Assembly: GCF_003201195.1 (NCBI RefSeq) | Contig: NZ_QICQ01000009.1 | Location: 20,561-84,560, forward strand | Reading direction: 5' to 3' | Origin: Nitrosomonas eutropha | GTDB taxonomy: Bacteria; Pseudomonadota; Gammaproteobacteria; Burkholderiales; Nitrosomonadaceae | DNA: 64,000 nucleotides | Shown: piece after piece, positions 54,612 through 63,872 of the stretch | Layout: each line of letters starts with the position of its first letter | Numbering within the stretch: the stretch's first letter is position 1 | Notes under the pieces: generated by a model | Databases searched by the model: none | Told to the model about the DNA's origin: nothing | Seen by the model: only the letters and a program-made list of their open reading frames with translations | Made by a program: the position numbers and the translations under genes

Positions 54612-55331
54612 TTATGTCAGCCAGTCTGGATCCTGGCTGAGAGCGGCCAGGGTGCGTTGCCAGCGAGTAGACAGTGTGGCGTCCACTTCACAACCACCTG
54701 ATTCAACCCGGCAACCACCAGGTTCAATTTGTGCATCTTCCTGGATATGCCATTTGGGGTGTGCCGGATGATCTTCCAGATGCGTGCGGATGCGGGCAGC
54801 ATCATCAGGATGCAAGGTTAGCTGGATTGGCTGTGAAACAGAAGTTAGCTGACGAATTGCATCTTCAACAATCGGAAGGATCAGTTCCGGTTTGATCTGC
54901 AAAGCCTGGCCGGTGATTTTTCTGGCCAGATCAACGGCTAATGCCAGCAAATCCTGCGCCATGGTCTGGTCAATGTCTTTCACCTCCCGTGCAAACGTAT
55001 TTATCAGTGCTTGAAAGCGTTGTGCTTCCGCTGCGGCTGTTTGCTTTGCTTGTTTCATGCCTTCCTGATAACCCGCTGTTTTTCCTTCCTCATGAGCTTG
55101 CTGATAAATCTGTTCGATCTGCTCGGCAGTTGGTAAAACAATAGTGTCCTGTCCGGTTACTTCCTGATCAGATATCATCTGCTTTTCAGGTTGGTTAACT
55201 GGTTTTGTGGCCTGAGGTATTTTTTGTGAAAATTCCGTTTTCTGTCTGGATTTAAGTGGGTCAAGCGAACCGAATTCCCACTTTTGCCAGGAGGAAAGAT
55301 CTTTCTTGGGGATGACGTAGGCTGCTTCCAT
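54612..55331 (-). CDS. fliH: flagellar assembly protein FliH
   Basis: A 239-residue FliH, the stator that holds FliI at the export gate. The N terminus includes KKDLSSWQKWEFGSLD. The middle has a helical EEGKTAGYQEGMKQAKQTAA stretch with repeated glycines. The C-terminal domain resembles V/F-type ATPase E/delta subunits (LALAVDLARKITGQAL). It precedes fliI. Confidence 0.88.
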   Translation of the reverse strand: MEAAYVIPKKDLSSWQKWEFGSLDPLKSRQKTEFSQKIPQATKPVNQPEKQMISDQEVTGQDTIVLPTAEQIEQIYQQAHEEGKTAGYQEGMKQAKQTAAAEAQRFQALINTFAREVKDIDQTMAQDLLALAVDLARKITGQALQIKPELILPIVEDAIRQLTSVSQPIQLTLHPDDAARIRTHLEDHPAHPKWHIQEDAQIEPGGCRVESGGCEVDATLSTRWQRTLAALSQDPDWLT

Positions 55332-55522
55332 ATCTTTGCATTTCCTTTTTCATATATGCGGTATCTGAAAAATCTGCTGCTTACCCTGTGTGGCTAGATA
55401 GATAGCAGCGCCTTTTAGTCGTGATGCCAGATGATTTCAGCCTTTTCAAGGCTTGACAGGATAAAAGGGAGAGGATTCGTAACGACGCACAATTTTCTGT
55501 TATTCACAATAAATACAGGCAT

Positions 55523-56518
55523 CTAAAGGAAACCATCTTCTCCTCTTCCACCCAGCGCGACACGACCATCATCGGCAAGCTGGCGTAAAATCTTGAGAAT
55601 TTTCTTCTGTTCAGCTTCCACTTCGGAGACACGAACCGGCCCTTTACTTTCAAGGTCTTCACGCAGCACTTCAGCGGCACGTTGCGACATGTTCCTGAAA
55701 ATCTTGCTGCGCAGTTCCTCTTTTGCGCCTTTGAGTGCCGTGATGAGCGAATCCGACTGAATTTCCCGCAGCAGCAGCTGTATACCCTGGTCGTCAACCT
55801 TTAACAGATCATCGAAGACAAACATCTCATCCATGATGCGTTGCGCGATTTCTTCGTCATACTGGGTGAAATTTTCAATAACACTGTTTTCCAGGGCAGT
55901 GGGCATAAAGTTCAGGATCTCTGCCGTGGTACGGACACCGCCCATACGCGGCTTTTTGATGCTATCAGTCCCTGACAGCAGTTTACTTAGCACGCCATTT
56001 AATTCACGCAATGCAATCGGCTGCACACTGTCTAGCGTGGCAATGCGCAGCAGGACATCGTTACGCAGCCGTTCGGCAAACTGTGCGAGAATTGTGCTGG
56101 ATTGATCGCGCTCCAGGTGGACTAGAATCGTGGCGATAATTTGTGGATGTTCATTCTTGATCAGCTCTGCAGCGGCAATAGCATCCATCCACTTCAGACT
56201 TTCTATGCCGCTGGTGTCATCTCCCTGGTTGATACGATCCAGCAGATTGGCTGCTTTCTCCTCCCCCAGAGCCCTGATCAGCACGTTACGCAGATAGTCG
56301 AGTCCGTCCTGTCCCAGCGAGGTTCTGTCATCAGCTTGCTGGCAGAACTCTTCCAGTACCAGTTCTATTTTTTCCCGCTTGATGTCGTTGAGAGCGGCCA
56401 TGGCCTCACTCAGTTTCTGTACTTCCTTGGGGCCAAGATAGCGAAAAACCCGGGAAGCTTCTTCTTCTCCCAGCGACATCAACAGGATTGCACTTTTTAA
56501 TATTCCTTCATCGTTCAT
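55523..56518 (-). CDS. fliG: flagellar motor switch protein FliG
   Basis: About 331 residues from the ATG at 56516-56518, giving MNDEGILKSAILLMSLGEEE; a longer in-frame start would add 16 residues inside fliF. The middle domain contains the EHPQIIATILVHLE motif, and the C-terminal torque domain has VFDDLLKVDDQGIQLLLREI with charged residues. It overlaps the end of fliF by 11 bases. A gap of about 190 bases separates it from fliH. Confidence 0.94.
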   Translation of the reverse strand: MNDEGILKSAILLMSLGEEEASRVFRYLGPKEVQKLSEAMAALNDIKREKIELVLEEFCQQADDRTSLGQDGLDYLRNVLIRALGEEKAANLLDRINQGDDTSGIESLKWMDAIAAAELIKNEHPQIIATILVHLERDQSSTILAQFAERLRNDVLLRIATLDSVQPIALRELNGVLSKLLSGTDSIKKPRMGGVRTTAEILNFMPTALENSVIENFTQYDEEIAQRIMDEMFVFDDLLKVDDQGIQLLLREIQSDSLITALKGAKEELRSKIFRNMSQRAAEVLREDLESKGPVRVSEVEAEQKKILKILRQLADDGRVALGGRGEDGFL

Positions 56519-58151
56519 TGCCGGATACCCATCCCTTGACGACGTTGGCCACAATGGCCGGTTCATTGGCAGCCAGTAATCTGGCCTTTTCCAGATTTTG
56601 TTCCAGAGTCATTACCTTGATCGTATTGATCGCAGCTTCATCCTGTTCTGAATCCTTGGCAGTTAATGCCGGAACAGGAGCAGGCGGTGGAGGAGGCAAC
56701 AGATTTTTCAGAAATGGCCGGAAGATTTTTTGCAGGAAGAACAGCACAATGGCGGCAATTAGCAACTGTTTGCCAATATCTTTGGCGAGCAGAACAGTAT
56801 CCGGATCTTTCCAGAGCGGCAGTTCTTCCAGAATTTCCTCTTTCAACCTGAATTGACTGTTGGTGACGGTCAATGTGTCGCCGCGAGCCTCGCTGAAACC
56901 GATGGCCTGCTTGACCAACGCCGTAATCTTTTCAATTTCTTCGCCAGAAAGCGGTTCGTTGATCGGGTTGCCTTCTTCATTCATCCTTGTGCGGTAATTG
57001 ACTACCACGGCTGCTGAAAGTCGGTTGATCTGCCCGGTTGACTGGCGGATATGTGAAATGGTTTTATCCACTTCGTAGTTAGTGGTGGATTCCTTCCGGG
57101 TATCGGTAGGCGTTGTCTGAGCAGTTTCCTCCTGACCTTCTTTGGTTTCTACCGGTGCCTGGGCCGGGGCAGGAGGGCGATTTGACAGCGCACCAGGCAC
57201 GCCGCCATCGGGTTGTGAAATAGAAACCGATTCGGATTTCTGCTGGCTACGAACGGCTGCAGATTCTTCTGGGTTGTTGTTGGGTCGGTAAGTTTCTTCG
57301 GAACGCTCAATGCGGGAAAAATCGATATCCGCAGTCACCTGTGCATGTACATTATCCTGGCCGGTGACAGGCGTCAGAATAGCTTCAATGCGCCGGACGA
57401 AATTCTGTTCCATATCCTGTACATATTTAAGCTGGCCGGGGTCAAGCCCGGTTTCCATCTGATTTTCTTTCTGGCCGCTTAACAAATTGCCCTGCTGATC
57501 AACAACTGTGACATTTTTGACCGTCAGATCGGGAATGCTGCTGGAAACCAGATGGACGATGGCACTGACCTGTTCGGGGCTCAGCATGCGTCCATGGTGC
57601 AGGTTCAGCAGTACAGAAACACTTGGTTGTTGGCGTTCCCGGGTAAACACGCTTGGCCTGGCAATGGCCAGGTGCACCCGTGCTCCCTGCACGGCTGACA
57701 AGGACTGGATCGAGCGGGCTAGCTCGCCTTCCAGTGCGCGCTGGTAATTGACTTGTTCCAGAAACTGACTAGAGCCAAATTTCTGGTTTTCCAATATCTC
57801 GAAACCAGATAGATTGCCCTTGGGTAATCCCTGTCCTGCCAGATGCAGACGGACTTCATGCACCTGATTGACCGGAACCAGAATCGAGCCACTACTCTCG
57901 CTGAACTGGTATGGAACGTTCATCTTTTGCAGGGCATCGATGATTGCACCGCCTTCCTGCTCCGATAAGTTTGCGTAAAGCACGCGGTAATCCGGTGTCT
58001 GACTCCACAGCCATGTTCCTGCGAATAGTGCGATCACGGCAGCTGCTGCCACCATCAATCCCAGCTTCTTTTGGGCCGGCAGTTGTTTGATTTTATCCAG
58101 CTGACTAAATGCCTTTTTCTCTCCCTGGATTTCTTCTTGAATAGTTGCCAT
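56508..58151 (-). CDS. fliF: flagellar MS-ring protein FliF
   Basis: About 547 residues from the ATG at 58149-58151, which has a near-perfect AGGAGGTG site. Two membrane helices flank the large periplasmic region: LGLMVAAAAVIALFAGTW near the N terminus and LLIAAIVLFFLQKIF near the C terminus. The ring domains include YRVLYANLSEQEGGAI, GFEILE and ERQQPSVSVLLNL. A proline/glutamine-rich linker and the C-terminal FliG-binding tail are present. It is the first gene of the leftward flagellar set. Confidence 0.95.
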   Translation of the reverse strand: MATIQEEIQGEKKAFSQLDKIKQLPAQKKLGLMVAAAAVIALFAGTWLWSQTPDYRVLYANLSEQEGGAIIDALQKMNVPYQFSESSGSILVPVNQVHEVRLHLAGQGLPKGNLSGFEILENQKFGSSQFLEQVNYQRALEGELARSIQSLSAVQGARVHLAIARPSVFTRERQQPSVSVLLNLHHGRMLSPEQVSAIVHLVSSSIPDLTVKNVTVVDQQGNLLSGQKENQMETGLDPGQLKYVQDMEQNFVRRIEAILTPVTGQDNVHAQVTADIDFSRIERSEETYRPNNNPEESAAVRSQQKSESVSISQPDGGVPGALSNRPPAPAQAPVETKEGQEETAQTTPTDTRKESTTNYEVDKTISHIRQSTGQINRLSAAVVVNYRTRMNEEGNPINEPLSGEEIEKITALVKQAIGFSEARGDTLTVTNSQFRLKEEILEELPLWKDPDTVLLAKDIGKQLLIAAIVLFFLQKIFRPFLKNLLPPPPPAPVPALTAKDSEQDEAAINTIKVMTLEQNLEKARLLAANEPAIVANVVKGWVSGNER

Positions 58152-58252
58152 GAAATCACCTCCTGCCCGGTTGATCGGGATTGACACAGCTTAACGAATA
58201 TTTGAGCTGATTCTGGTTTGGCATATGAATATCGAACGTGGTTAAACGAATA

Positions 58253-58290
58253 CCGGAATTATCAGGATATTCACCAGGCCTGAATTCCGG
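58253..58290. promoter_or_regulatory. inverted repeat between fliF and the FleS-like gene
   Basis: CCGGAATT at 58253-58260 and AATTCCGG at 58283-58290 are exact complements 22 bases apart in the 230-base divergent region. A class 2 activator site is expected here, but no sigma-28 or sigma-54 motif could be assigned. Confidence 0.35.
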
Positions 58291-58381
58291 AACAGAGAAC
58301 ATTTGTTTGTGCTATTCCAACCGTAATCCGGGTAGGGGGTGGTGCTAAGCTGAGCAACGTCGAAATTGGGTTTGTTTTTCC

Positions 58382-59626
58382 ATGAAAACAGAAGTTACTG
58401 CTACATCACTAGCCAACCATGAACAGCTCAGGCAGGCGTTTACTGTATTCAGCCAGGCCTCCAGCCAGCTTTCCGGAATCTATCGCGAATTACAGCAGCA
58501 GGTTTCCCGGTTGACTGAAGAGCTGGCGCTGGCCAATGGAGAATTGCAACGTGAGCTGGCTGCCAAGGAAGCACTTTCGCAACAGCTGGGTCAGTTGTTG
58601 ACAGCACTGCCTGGTGGTGTTGTTGTGCTGGATCATCAGGACCGTATCAGCCGGGTAAATCCGGCGGCAATTCGTTTTCTGGGAGAACCATTACTGGGGA
58701 TAACGTGGCAGCGGATCGAGCAGGAACGTCTACAGCCAACTGCTCTGGCCGGGGAATGGTTGGCAGTAAAAACTGCTACTGCCGCACCTGATTTATGCAG
58801 GATCTTTATCGAAAACAGCCTCTCGGAAACCACCAGAGAAAGTATTTTGCTGCTGCATGACATCACAGAAGCCCATGCGCTACGCGAACAAAATCGCCGT
58901 AACCAGCGGCTGGCAGCAATGGGCGAGGTGGCTGCCGGCCTGGCGCATCAGTTGCGCACACCTTTATCAACCGCATTGCTATATGCCGGACACTTGAGCG
59001 CTGAAACACTTGATGCTCAGGAACGAAGCAGCTTTGCCGCTAAAACGATAGAGCGGCTCCATCATCTTGAGCATCTGATCCGTAACATGCTCCAGTTTGT
59101 AAAAGGAGAGTCTGTGCCTGCGGGGAAAGTGAAATTATCTGTGCTGTTACGTAAATTACAGCAGGTGATGGCACCTCAGATGCAGCAACGTCAGCTTCGC
59201 TTCGTGGTGGAGGATAACAGCATGGGGTCCAGCCTGAATGTGAATCGGGATGCACTGAGTAATGCCGTAATGAATCTGCTTGATAACGCTGTGCAGATTG
59301 CACCTGCGGGCAGCCTGATCACGCTGATTTGTGAAACAACAATGAATGAAGCGAGACTGATTATCAGTGACGAAGGCCCGGGGATCGATCCGGTGTTACA
59401 CGAACGGGTGTTTGAGCCGTTTTTTACTACCCGGATAGAAGGAACCGGCCTGGGGCTGGCTATCGTGCATAACCTGATTCAGTCGATGCAGGGTGAAATC
59501 CGGATTGATTCAACGCCTGGCATTGGAACCCGGTTTACGATCTGCCTGCCAAGAGCAGCAAAGGCACGAACCAATAAATTTGTCCCGGCAGGTGAAATGG
59601 CAACAACTAAAAATGAGGACAGATAA
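58382..59626 (+). CDS. cytoplasmic sensor kinase, FleS/FlrB-like
   Basis: A 414-residue histidine kinase without membrane helices. An N-terminal coiled coil (RELQQQVSRLTEELALANGE) is followed by a PAS-like sensor (VVVLDHQDRISRVNPAAIRF). The phosphoacceptor box is GEVAAGLAHQLRTPLSTALL. The ATP-binding boxes are NLLDNAV, DEGPGID, FEPFFTTR and GTGLGLAIV. The layout is that of FleS/FlrB kinases of flagellar class 3 control. It is 3 bases from the response regulator gene. Confidence 0.85.
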   Translation: MKTEVTATSLANHEQLRQAFTVFSQASSQLSGIYRELQQQVSRLTEELALANGELQRELAAKEALSQQLGQLLTALPGGVVVLDHQDRISRVNPAAIRFLGEPLLGITWQRIEQERLQPTALAGEWLAVKTATAAPDLCRIFIENSLSETTRESILLLHDITEAHALREQNRRNQRLAAMGEVAAGLAHQLRTPLSTALLYAGHLSAETLDAQERSSFAAKTIERLHHLEHLIRNMLQFVKGESVPAGKVKLSVLLRKLQQVMAPQMQQRQLRFVVEDNSMGSSLNVNRDALSNAVMNLLDNAVQIAPAGSLITLICETTMNEARLIISDEGPGIDPVLHERVFEPFFTTRIEGTGLGLAIVHNLIQSMQGEIRIDSTPGIGTRFTICLPRAAKARTNKFVPAGEMATTKNEDR

Positions 59627-59629
59627 AAG

Positions 59630-60943
59630 ATGCAAAATTTGCCTGTACTGATTGTAGAAGATGATCCGGATTTGCTGGAAGCGTTGTGTGCAACCCTCAA
59701 ATTGAAGGGTTACACCAGTCTTGCCGCCAGCGGAGGTGAGCGCGCTCTTGACCTATTACGCAGCCATCCAGTAGGGCTGGTTATCAGTGATGTACAAATG
59801 CGTCCGATGGATGGCCATACACTGTTGCAAAATATCAGGCGAAGTCATCCGTGGATTCCAGTTGTGCTAATGACCGCTTATGGTGAGGTAGACAAGGCCG
59901 TAGCTGCAATGCGTGCTGGAGCGAGGGATTATCTGCCTAAGCCATTTGATCCGCACAGCCTGTTGGCGTATGTCGAACGTTACTTGCTGACGATCAGCAA
60001 TGAGGATGAACCGGAAATTGTGGCGGAAGATCCCCGTACCTTGACATTGTTGTCATTGGCAAAGAAAGTAGCCGTGACTGATGCGACCGTAATGCTGATG
60101 GGGGAAAGTGGCAGTGGCAAGGAGGTGTTGGCCCGGTTTGTGCATCGTCATTCGTCGCGTGTATCTCAACCTTTTGTCGCAATCAATTGTGCTGCCATTC
60201 CCGAAAATCTGCTGGAAGCAACCCTGTTCGGTTATGAAAAAGGAGCGTTTACTGGCGCATTTCAGGGGCAGGCAGGAAAGTTTGAGCAGGCCAATGGTGG
60301 CACTTTGCTGCTGGATGAAATTTCGGAAATGCCACTTAGCCTTCAGGTAAAACTATTGCGTGTATTGCAAGAGCGTGAAGTGGAGCGGGTGGGCAGCAAT
60401 AAAGCTATCAAGCTCGATATTCGTCTGATTGCCACTTCCAACCGGGATATGCAGGCGTATGTGCGGGCAAGCCAATTTCGTGAGGATTTGTACTACCGGC
60501 TGAATGTTTTTCCACTAGAGATTCCTCCGTTGCGTGAACGCGTGCAGGATATTGTGCCATTGGCGCAGTATATTCTGGATAAATCCACCCAACCTGGCTG
60601 TACGTTGACAAAATCAGCCATGCTGTCTCTGGAACGGTACACCTGGCCGGGAAATGTTCGTGAGCTGGAGAATGTGATGCAACGTGCCATGATTCTAGCG
60701 ACAGGGCCAATTGAGCCTGCGCATCTGAACTTACCGGAGTCGCCGATGAACAAGTCTTCCCAGGAGAATGTGCAGGGAGCAGCTGAATCCTCCCTGTGTG
60801 ACATCAAATCACTTGAGCGAGATCATATTCTGCAAACATTGGCGGCTGTGAACGGTTCACGCAAACTGGCTGTACAAAAACTTGGTATTTCCGAGCGGAC
60901 ACTGCGTTACAAGCTGCAGCAATACCGGCTTGCCGAATGCTGA
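59630..60943 (+). CDS. sigma-54 response regulator, FleR/FlrC-like
   Basis: A 437-residue NtrC-family activator. The receiver has the phosphoacceptor D54 (VISDVQMRP). The AAA module has GESGSGKE (Walker A), GYEKGAFTGA (the sigma-54 contact loop) and GGTLLLDEI (Walker B). The C-terminal Fis-type helix-turn-helix includes SRKLAVQKLGISERTLRYK. Paired with the kinase and followed by fliE, it matches FleR/FlrC of polarly flagellated gamma-proteobacteria. Target promoters are probably flagellar. Confidence 0.87.
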   Translation: MQNLPVLIVEDDPDLLEALCATLKLKGYTSLAASGGERALDLLRSHPVGLVISDVQMRPMDGHTLLQNIRRSHPWIPVVLMTAYGEVDKAVAAMRAGARDYLPKPFDPHSLLAYVERYLLTISNEDEPEIVAEDPRTLTLLSLAKKVAVTDATVMLMGESGSGKEVLARFVHRHSSRVSQPFVAINCAAIPENLLEATLFGYEKGAFTGAFQGQAGKFEQANGGTLLLDEISEMPLSLQVKLLRVLQEREVERVGSNKAIKLDIRLIATSNRDMQAYVRASQFREDLYYRLNVFPLEIPPLRERVQDIVPLAQYILDKSTQPGCTLTKSAMLSLERYTWPGNVRELENVMQRAMILATGPIEPAHLNLPESPMNKSSQENVQGAAESSLCDIKSLERDHILQTLAAVNGSRKLAVQKLGISERTLRYKLQQYRLAEC

Positions 60944-60970
60944 TCAATTTTACAAAAGCGGAGAACAAAT

Positions 60971-61300
60971 ATGAATATTGCATCAGGGATGAATCAGATG
61001 CTGGCGCAGCTCAAGGCAACCTCGGATCTGGCAGCGGGCGGCAATAAGCCCGCCGCGGTCGCGCCTGCAGCTTCCCAGGCAGATTTTGGCCAATTACTTA
61101 AGTCTGCGGTTGATCAGGTTAATACAGTGCAGCAGACTGCCAATCAACTCAGTCAGGAATTTGTGCGCGGCAATCAGGATGTCGAGCTGCACGATGTCAT
61201 GATTTCCCTGCAGAAAGCCAATGTTTCCTTTCAATCCATGATTCAGGTACGCAACCGGCTGGTAACGGCTTATCAGGAAATAATGAATATGCAAGTGTGA
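60971..61300 (+). CDS. fliE: flagellar hook-basal body protein FliE
   Basis: A 109-residue FliE, the junction between the MS ring and the rod. The C-terminal part reads [20 protein letters not shown], then [18 protein letters not shown], the classical ending. GGAGAA precedes the ATG. It follows the FleR-like gene by 27 bases and so is probably in the same transcript. Confidence 0.93.
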   Translation: MNIASGMNQMLAQLKATSDLAAGGNKPAAVAPAASQADFGQLLKSAVDQVNTVQQTANQLSQEFVRGNQDVELHDVMISLQKANVSFQSMIQVRNRLVTAYQEIMNMQV

Positions 61301-61334
61301 GATCCTGGGCTAATAAAGAACAAAGGGACAGACT

Positions 61335-62144
61335 ATGGCCATACTCCAAACATTTTCCGAGCAGACGATCTCGTCAGCAAGAGCAAGCGATATAAAAGAG
61401 CCAGATTACAGCGTGAATTCCCGGCCGGAAATATGTTTTTTTCTGAATGGGATCATGGAGGAAAAATCTCTGATTTCACTGTACCTTGCGCGGGACAGTC
61501 ACTCCGCTATTCTCTCATCCATTCTGGCGGTTGATCCGCAGCAGAAGCTGTTGATAATGGATTACGGTATTAATGAAACACTCAATCAGATAGCGCTCAA
61601 AAGGGGATATCTGCGGTGTATTACCAGCCATAACCAGATCCGGATCGAGTTTGATTGCGATAATCTGCAACGTGTCCAGTTTGAGGGTCGTCATGCATTC
61701 AGTGCTGATATTCCGGAATCACTGAAACGTTTGCAGCGGCGCAATTTTTACCGGGTCACTACGTCCATCACCAATCCTGCAGTTTGTACTATTCCTTTAT
61801 TGCGGGCAGCAGACGAAGCGCCAGTTGTCTACAGCTTGCTGGATATCAGCTGTGGTGGCATGGCGTTGATAGATCAGCCAGATGCCGACACGCTTCTGAA
61901 AGCTGGCACAACGCTTGAACACTGCCGGATTGATTTACCAGGAGACGGTAACTTGTTCAGTTCAATTGAAGCCTCCATCCAGATCGCGTACGTCGGTACG
62001 GTTATTCTGAATAACGGGAATACCTGCCCGCGCATTGGTTGTGAATTTATCAATCTGCCCGAGAAATCAAGGCTATTGATACAGCGTTACATTACAAAAC
62101 TGGAGCAGCAGGCAAGAAAACTTGAAACTGAATCCGGTTTTTGA
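61335..62144 (+). CDS. YcgR-like PilZ protein (flagellar brake)
   Basis: A 269-residue protein with an N-terminal YcgR domain and C-terminal PilZ domain. The c-di-GMP binding motifs are QRRNFYRV (RxxxR) and DISCGGMALI (DxSxxG). YcgR proteins slow the motor when c-di-GMP is high. It is the last rightward gene of the fleSR-fliE set. Confidence 0.83.
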   Translation: MAILQTFSEQTISSARASDIKEPDYSVNSRPEICFFLNGIMEEKSLISLYLARDSHSAILSSILAVDPQQKLLIMDYGINETLNQIALKRGYLRCITSHNQIRIEFDCDNLQRVQFEGRHAFSADIPESLKRLQRRNFYRVTTSITNPAVCTIPLLRAADEAPVVYSLLDISCGGMALIDQPDADTLLKAGTTLEHCRIDLPGDGNLFSSIEASIQIAYVGTVILNNGNTCPRIGCEFINLPEKSRLLIQRYITKLEQQARKLETESGF

Positions 62145-62164
62145 AACCAGTGCCGCCGGTGTCA

Positions 62165-62506
62165 TCAGGCGGGTGTTGTCACCATGCTGTTTTCCAGCTG
62201 ATAGAGCCATGCCAGAAGCTCGGCTATGGCTACGTATAACTCCGGGGGGATGTGTTCGTCCAGGTCAACCTGCATCAGCAATGCTACCAGTTCTGCTGAT
62301 TCATGCACGTATACCCCGGCTTCCTGCGCTCGGCGGATAATCTCCTCTGCAATTAGTCCTTGTCCCTTGGCAACTACCTGGGGGGCTGTCATGCCACTGT
62401 GGTAAGTGAGTGCTACCGCTCCGGGGGTGATCGCTCGTTCCGCTGTGGTGAGTGAGTCGATCGGCCCGCTTTGATTTTCTTGCTGATTCAATTCAGGATT
62501 CTTCAT
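62165..62506 (-). CDS. FlhB C-terminal-domain homologue (FhlB/FlhX type)
   Basis: A 113-residue soluble protein equal to the cytoplasmic part of FlhB. It includes ITPGAVALTYHSGMTAPQVV and AKGQGLIAEEIIRRAQEAGV, plus the helix LYVAIAELLAWLYQLE. The autocleavage NPTH and membrane helices are lacking (ITPGA stands nearby). Such paralogues occur alongside FliK-like genes and can substitute for the cleaved FlhB tail. It overlaps the upstream FliK-like gene by 14 bases. Confidence 0.82.
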   Translation of the reverse strand: MKNPELNQQENQSGPIDSLTTAERAITPGAVALTYHSGMTAPQVVAKGQGLIAEEIIRRAQEAGVYVHESAELVALLMQVDLDEHIPPELYVAIAELLAWLYQLENSMVTTPA

Positions 62507-63518
62507 GCCGCTGGATCTCCATTGCGCGAATTGTTAGCCCGGTTACTTGCATGGCGTTGGCCAGTGCTATCTGTTCTTTTTTGAGTTGCTGCGTAATATT
62601 GTCGGAATCAGCATCTAGCCGGATGCGTATGCCTTGTGGATCAATCATAAGCGTGGCGGTAATTTTTCCCAGATTCGGTAAGTGCAAGTGGATACGAGTC
62701 TGCCAACGGCCAGATTTCCCGGTTATTTCACCGTCAGCCTGCTCTTTTTCCTGATGATTACCGGGATACTCGGTGATGTCCCATTCCATGGCCTGCCCCG
62801 GCCAGACTTCTCCTCGCCATTGGATGGTTCCAGTTTCCAGCGTGTGCAACTGTTGCTGCACCAGTGAAGCTGCCTCTGGCGTAACCAGCGCTGTTGACGT
62901 TGAAGCGGTGGCTATTGTGGGGCCAGGCAATTTTCCTTGTGGTTCCTGCTGAAGTTGCTGCAGTGATCGCTTGCCATTTAGCCATCTAGCTAAATGTGCT
63001 TCATAAAATAATCCACTGATTGCCAGTGCCTGCTGCAATTGGCCTGGCAGTTGTGCTTTATCTGTATTGATAACGGGGGGAGTCGGTAGTAGAGGAGCGG
63101 GGTTGCCTGCTGCTTTAGAGGTAGGCAGGCTGGGTTGACTCAGCGACTGTGCGATGAGTTTTCCGGCCGGGCTAAGCGTTGCCGGGTTACTGTTACTACC
63201 TGCTGGTGTATCAGTGTGTAACAGAAATTTTAAGCGTGGAGATTGCTCGATCAGTGTCAGTTCCAGAAGATCTCCGGTATCGACTGCAGCGGGCATACGC
63301 ATTTGTAGCCATCTGCCCGCAACATTGACCATAGAATGACCATTTGCCAGCCGTTCCCCCATTTGTGCCATATACTTCTGACCCAGCGTAAAGGCTGGCG
63401 TATCGGATTGCGTTGCATCCGGCACCGGATTAACGGCACTAATCGGCCGGATCTGTGAAACCGTATCGGTAGGTGTGGCAGAAAGAATAACAGCAGGATT
63501 GACCGGGTGAGAAATCAT
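62493..63518 (-). CDS. second FliK-like hook-length protein
   Basis: A 341-residue protein. The N terminus is proline-, threonine- and serine-rich. The C-terminal region carries a FliK-like domain: WQTRIHLHLPNLGKITATLM, then PQGIRIRLDADSDNITQQLK. It is distinct from the FliK at 51.4 kb. It is coupled to the FlhB-tail gene (14-base overlap). It may act as an alternative ruler or regulator of export switching. Confidence 0.72.
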   Translation of the reverse strand: MISHPVNPAVILSATPTDTVSQIRPISAVNPVPDATQSDTPAFTLGQKYMAQMGERLANGHSMVNVAGRWLQMRMPAAVDTGDLLELTLIEQSPRLKFLLHTDTPAGSNSNPATLSPAGKLIAQSLSQPSLPTSKAAGNPAPLLPTPPVINTDKAQLPGQLQQALAISGLFYEAHLARWLNGKRSLQQLQQEPQGKLPGPTIATASTSTALVTPEAASLVQQQLHTLETGTIQWRGEVWPGQAMEWDITEYPGNHQEKEQADGEITGKSGRWQTRIHLHLPNLGKITATLMIDPQGIRIRLDADSDNITQQLKKEQIALANAMQVTGLTIRAMEIQRHEES

Positions 63519-63732
63519 AAGCTGCTCCGTCGTGACTGGTTTTTAAATCGGATTCAAAGAGTTTGTGCCCCAATCATATCCTGTCAGAGCAAAAAATTGC
63601 TCAACTGGTTATTGGCACTGCCGGTGGCCATGAAGATTATTATCACTTTGCTGGCTGCTTTTATTTCACCTGCCGCATTTTTGCGAATGGTACACTTTAA
63701 CCGCGAGTGCAGCGTGGCGGGTAAGGCAACGC

Positions 63733-63837
63733 ATGGCTGACGGAACAAGGTGCTCTGCAAAAAAATTACTGAATACGGCCAATGCTCGCGCAGATGTGAG
63801 GCATTGGCTAGAGAATTTTGATTTAAATTGCGTGTAA
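63733..63837 (+). CDS. hypothetical short protein
   Basis: A 34-codon frame (MADGTRCSAKKLLNTANARA…) before the transposase gene, without a clear ribosome-binding site. It could be a fragment interrupted by the insertion element. No family is recognised. Confidence 0.15.
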   Translation: MADGTRCSAKKLLNTANARADVRHWLENFDLNCV

Positions 63838-63872
63838 TAGACTATTTTCTATCACAACTGATGGGGAAGGTT

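Noticed and set aside
63507..63740. 77-codon frame at the right end overlapping the FliK-like start
   Set aside because: No site or family match; the hydrophobic stretch alone is not enough.
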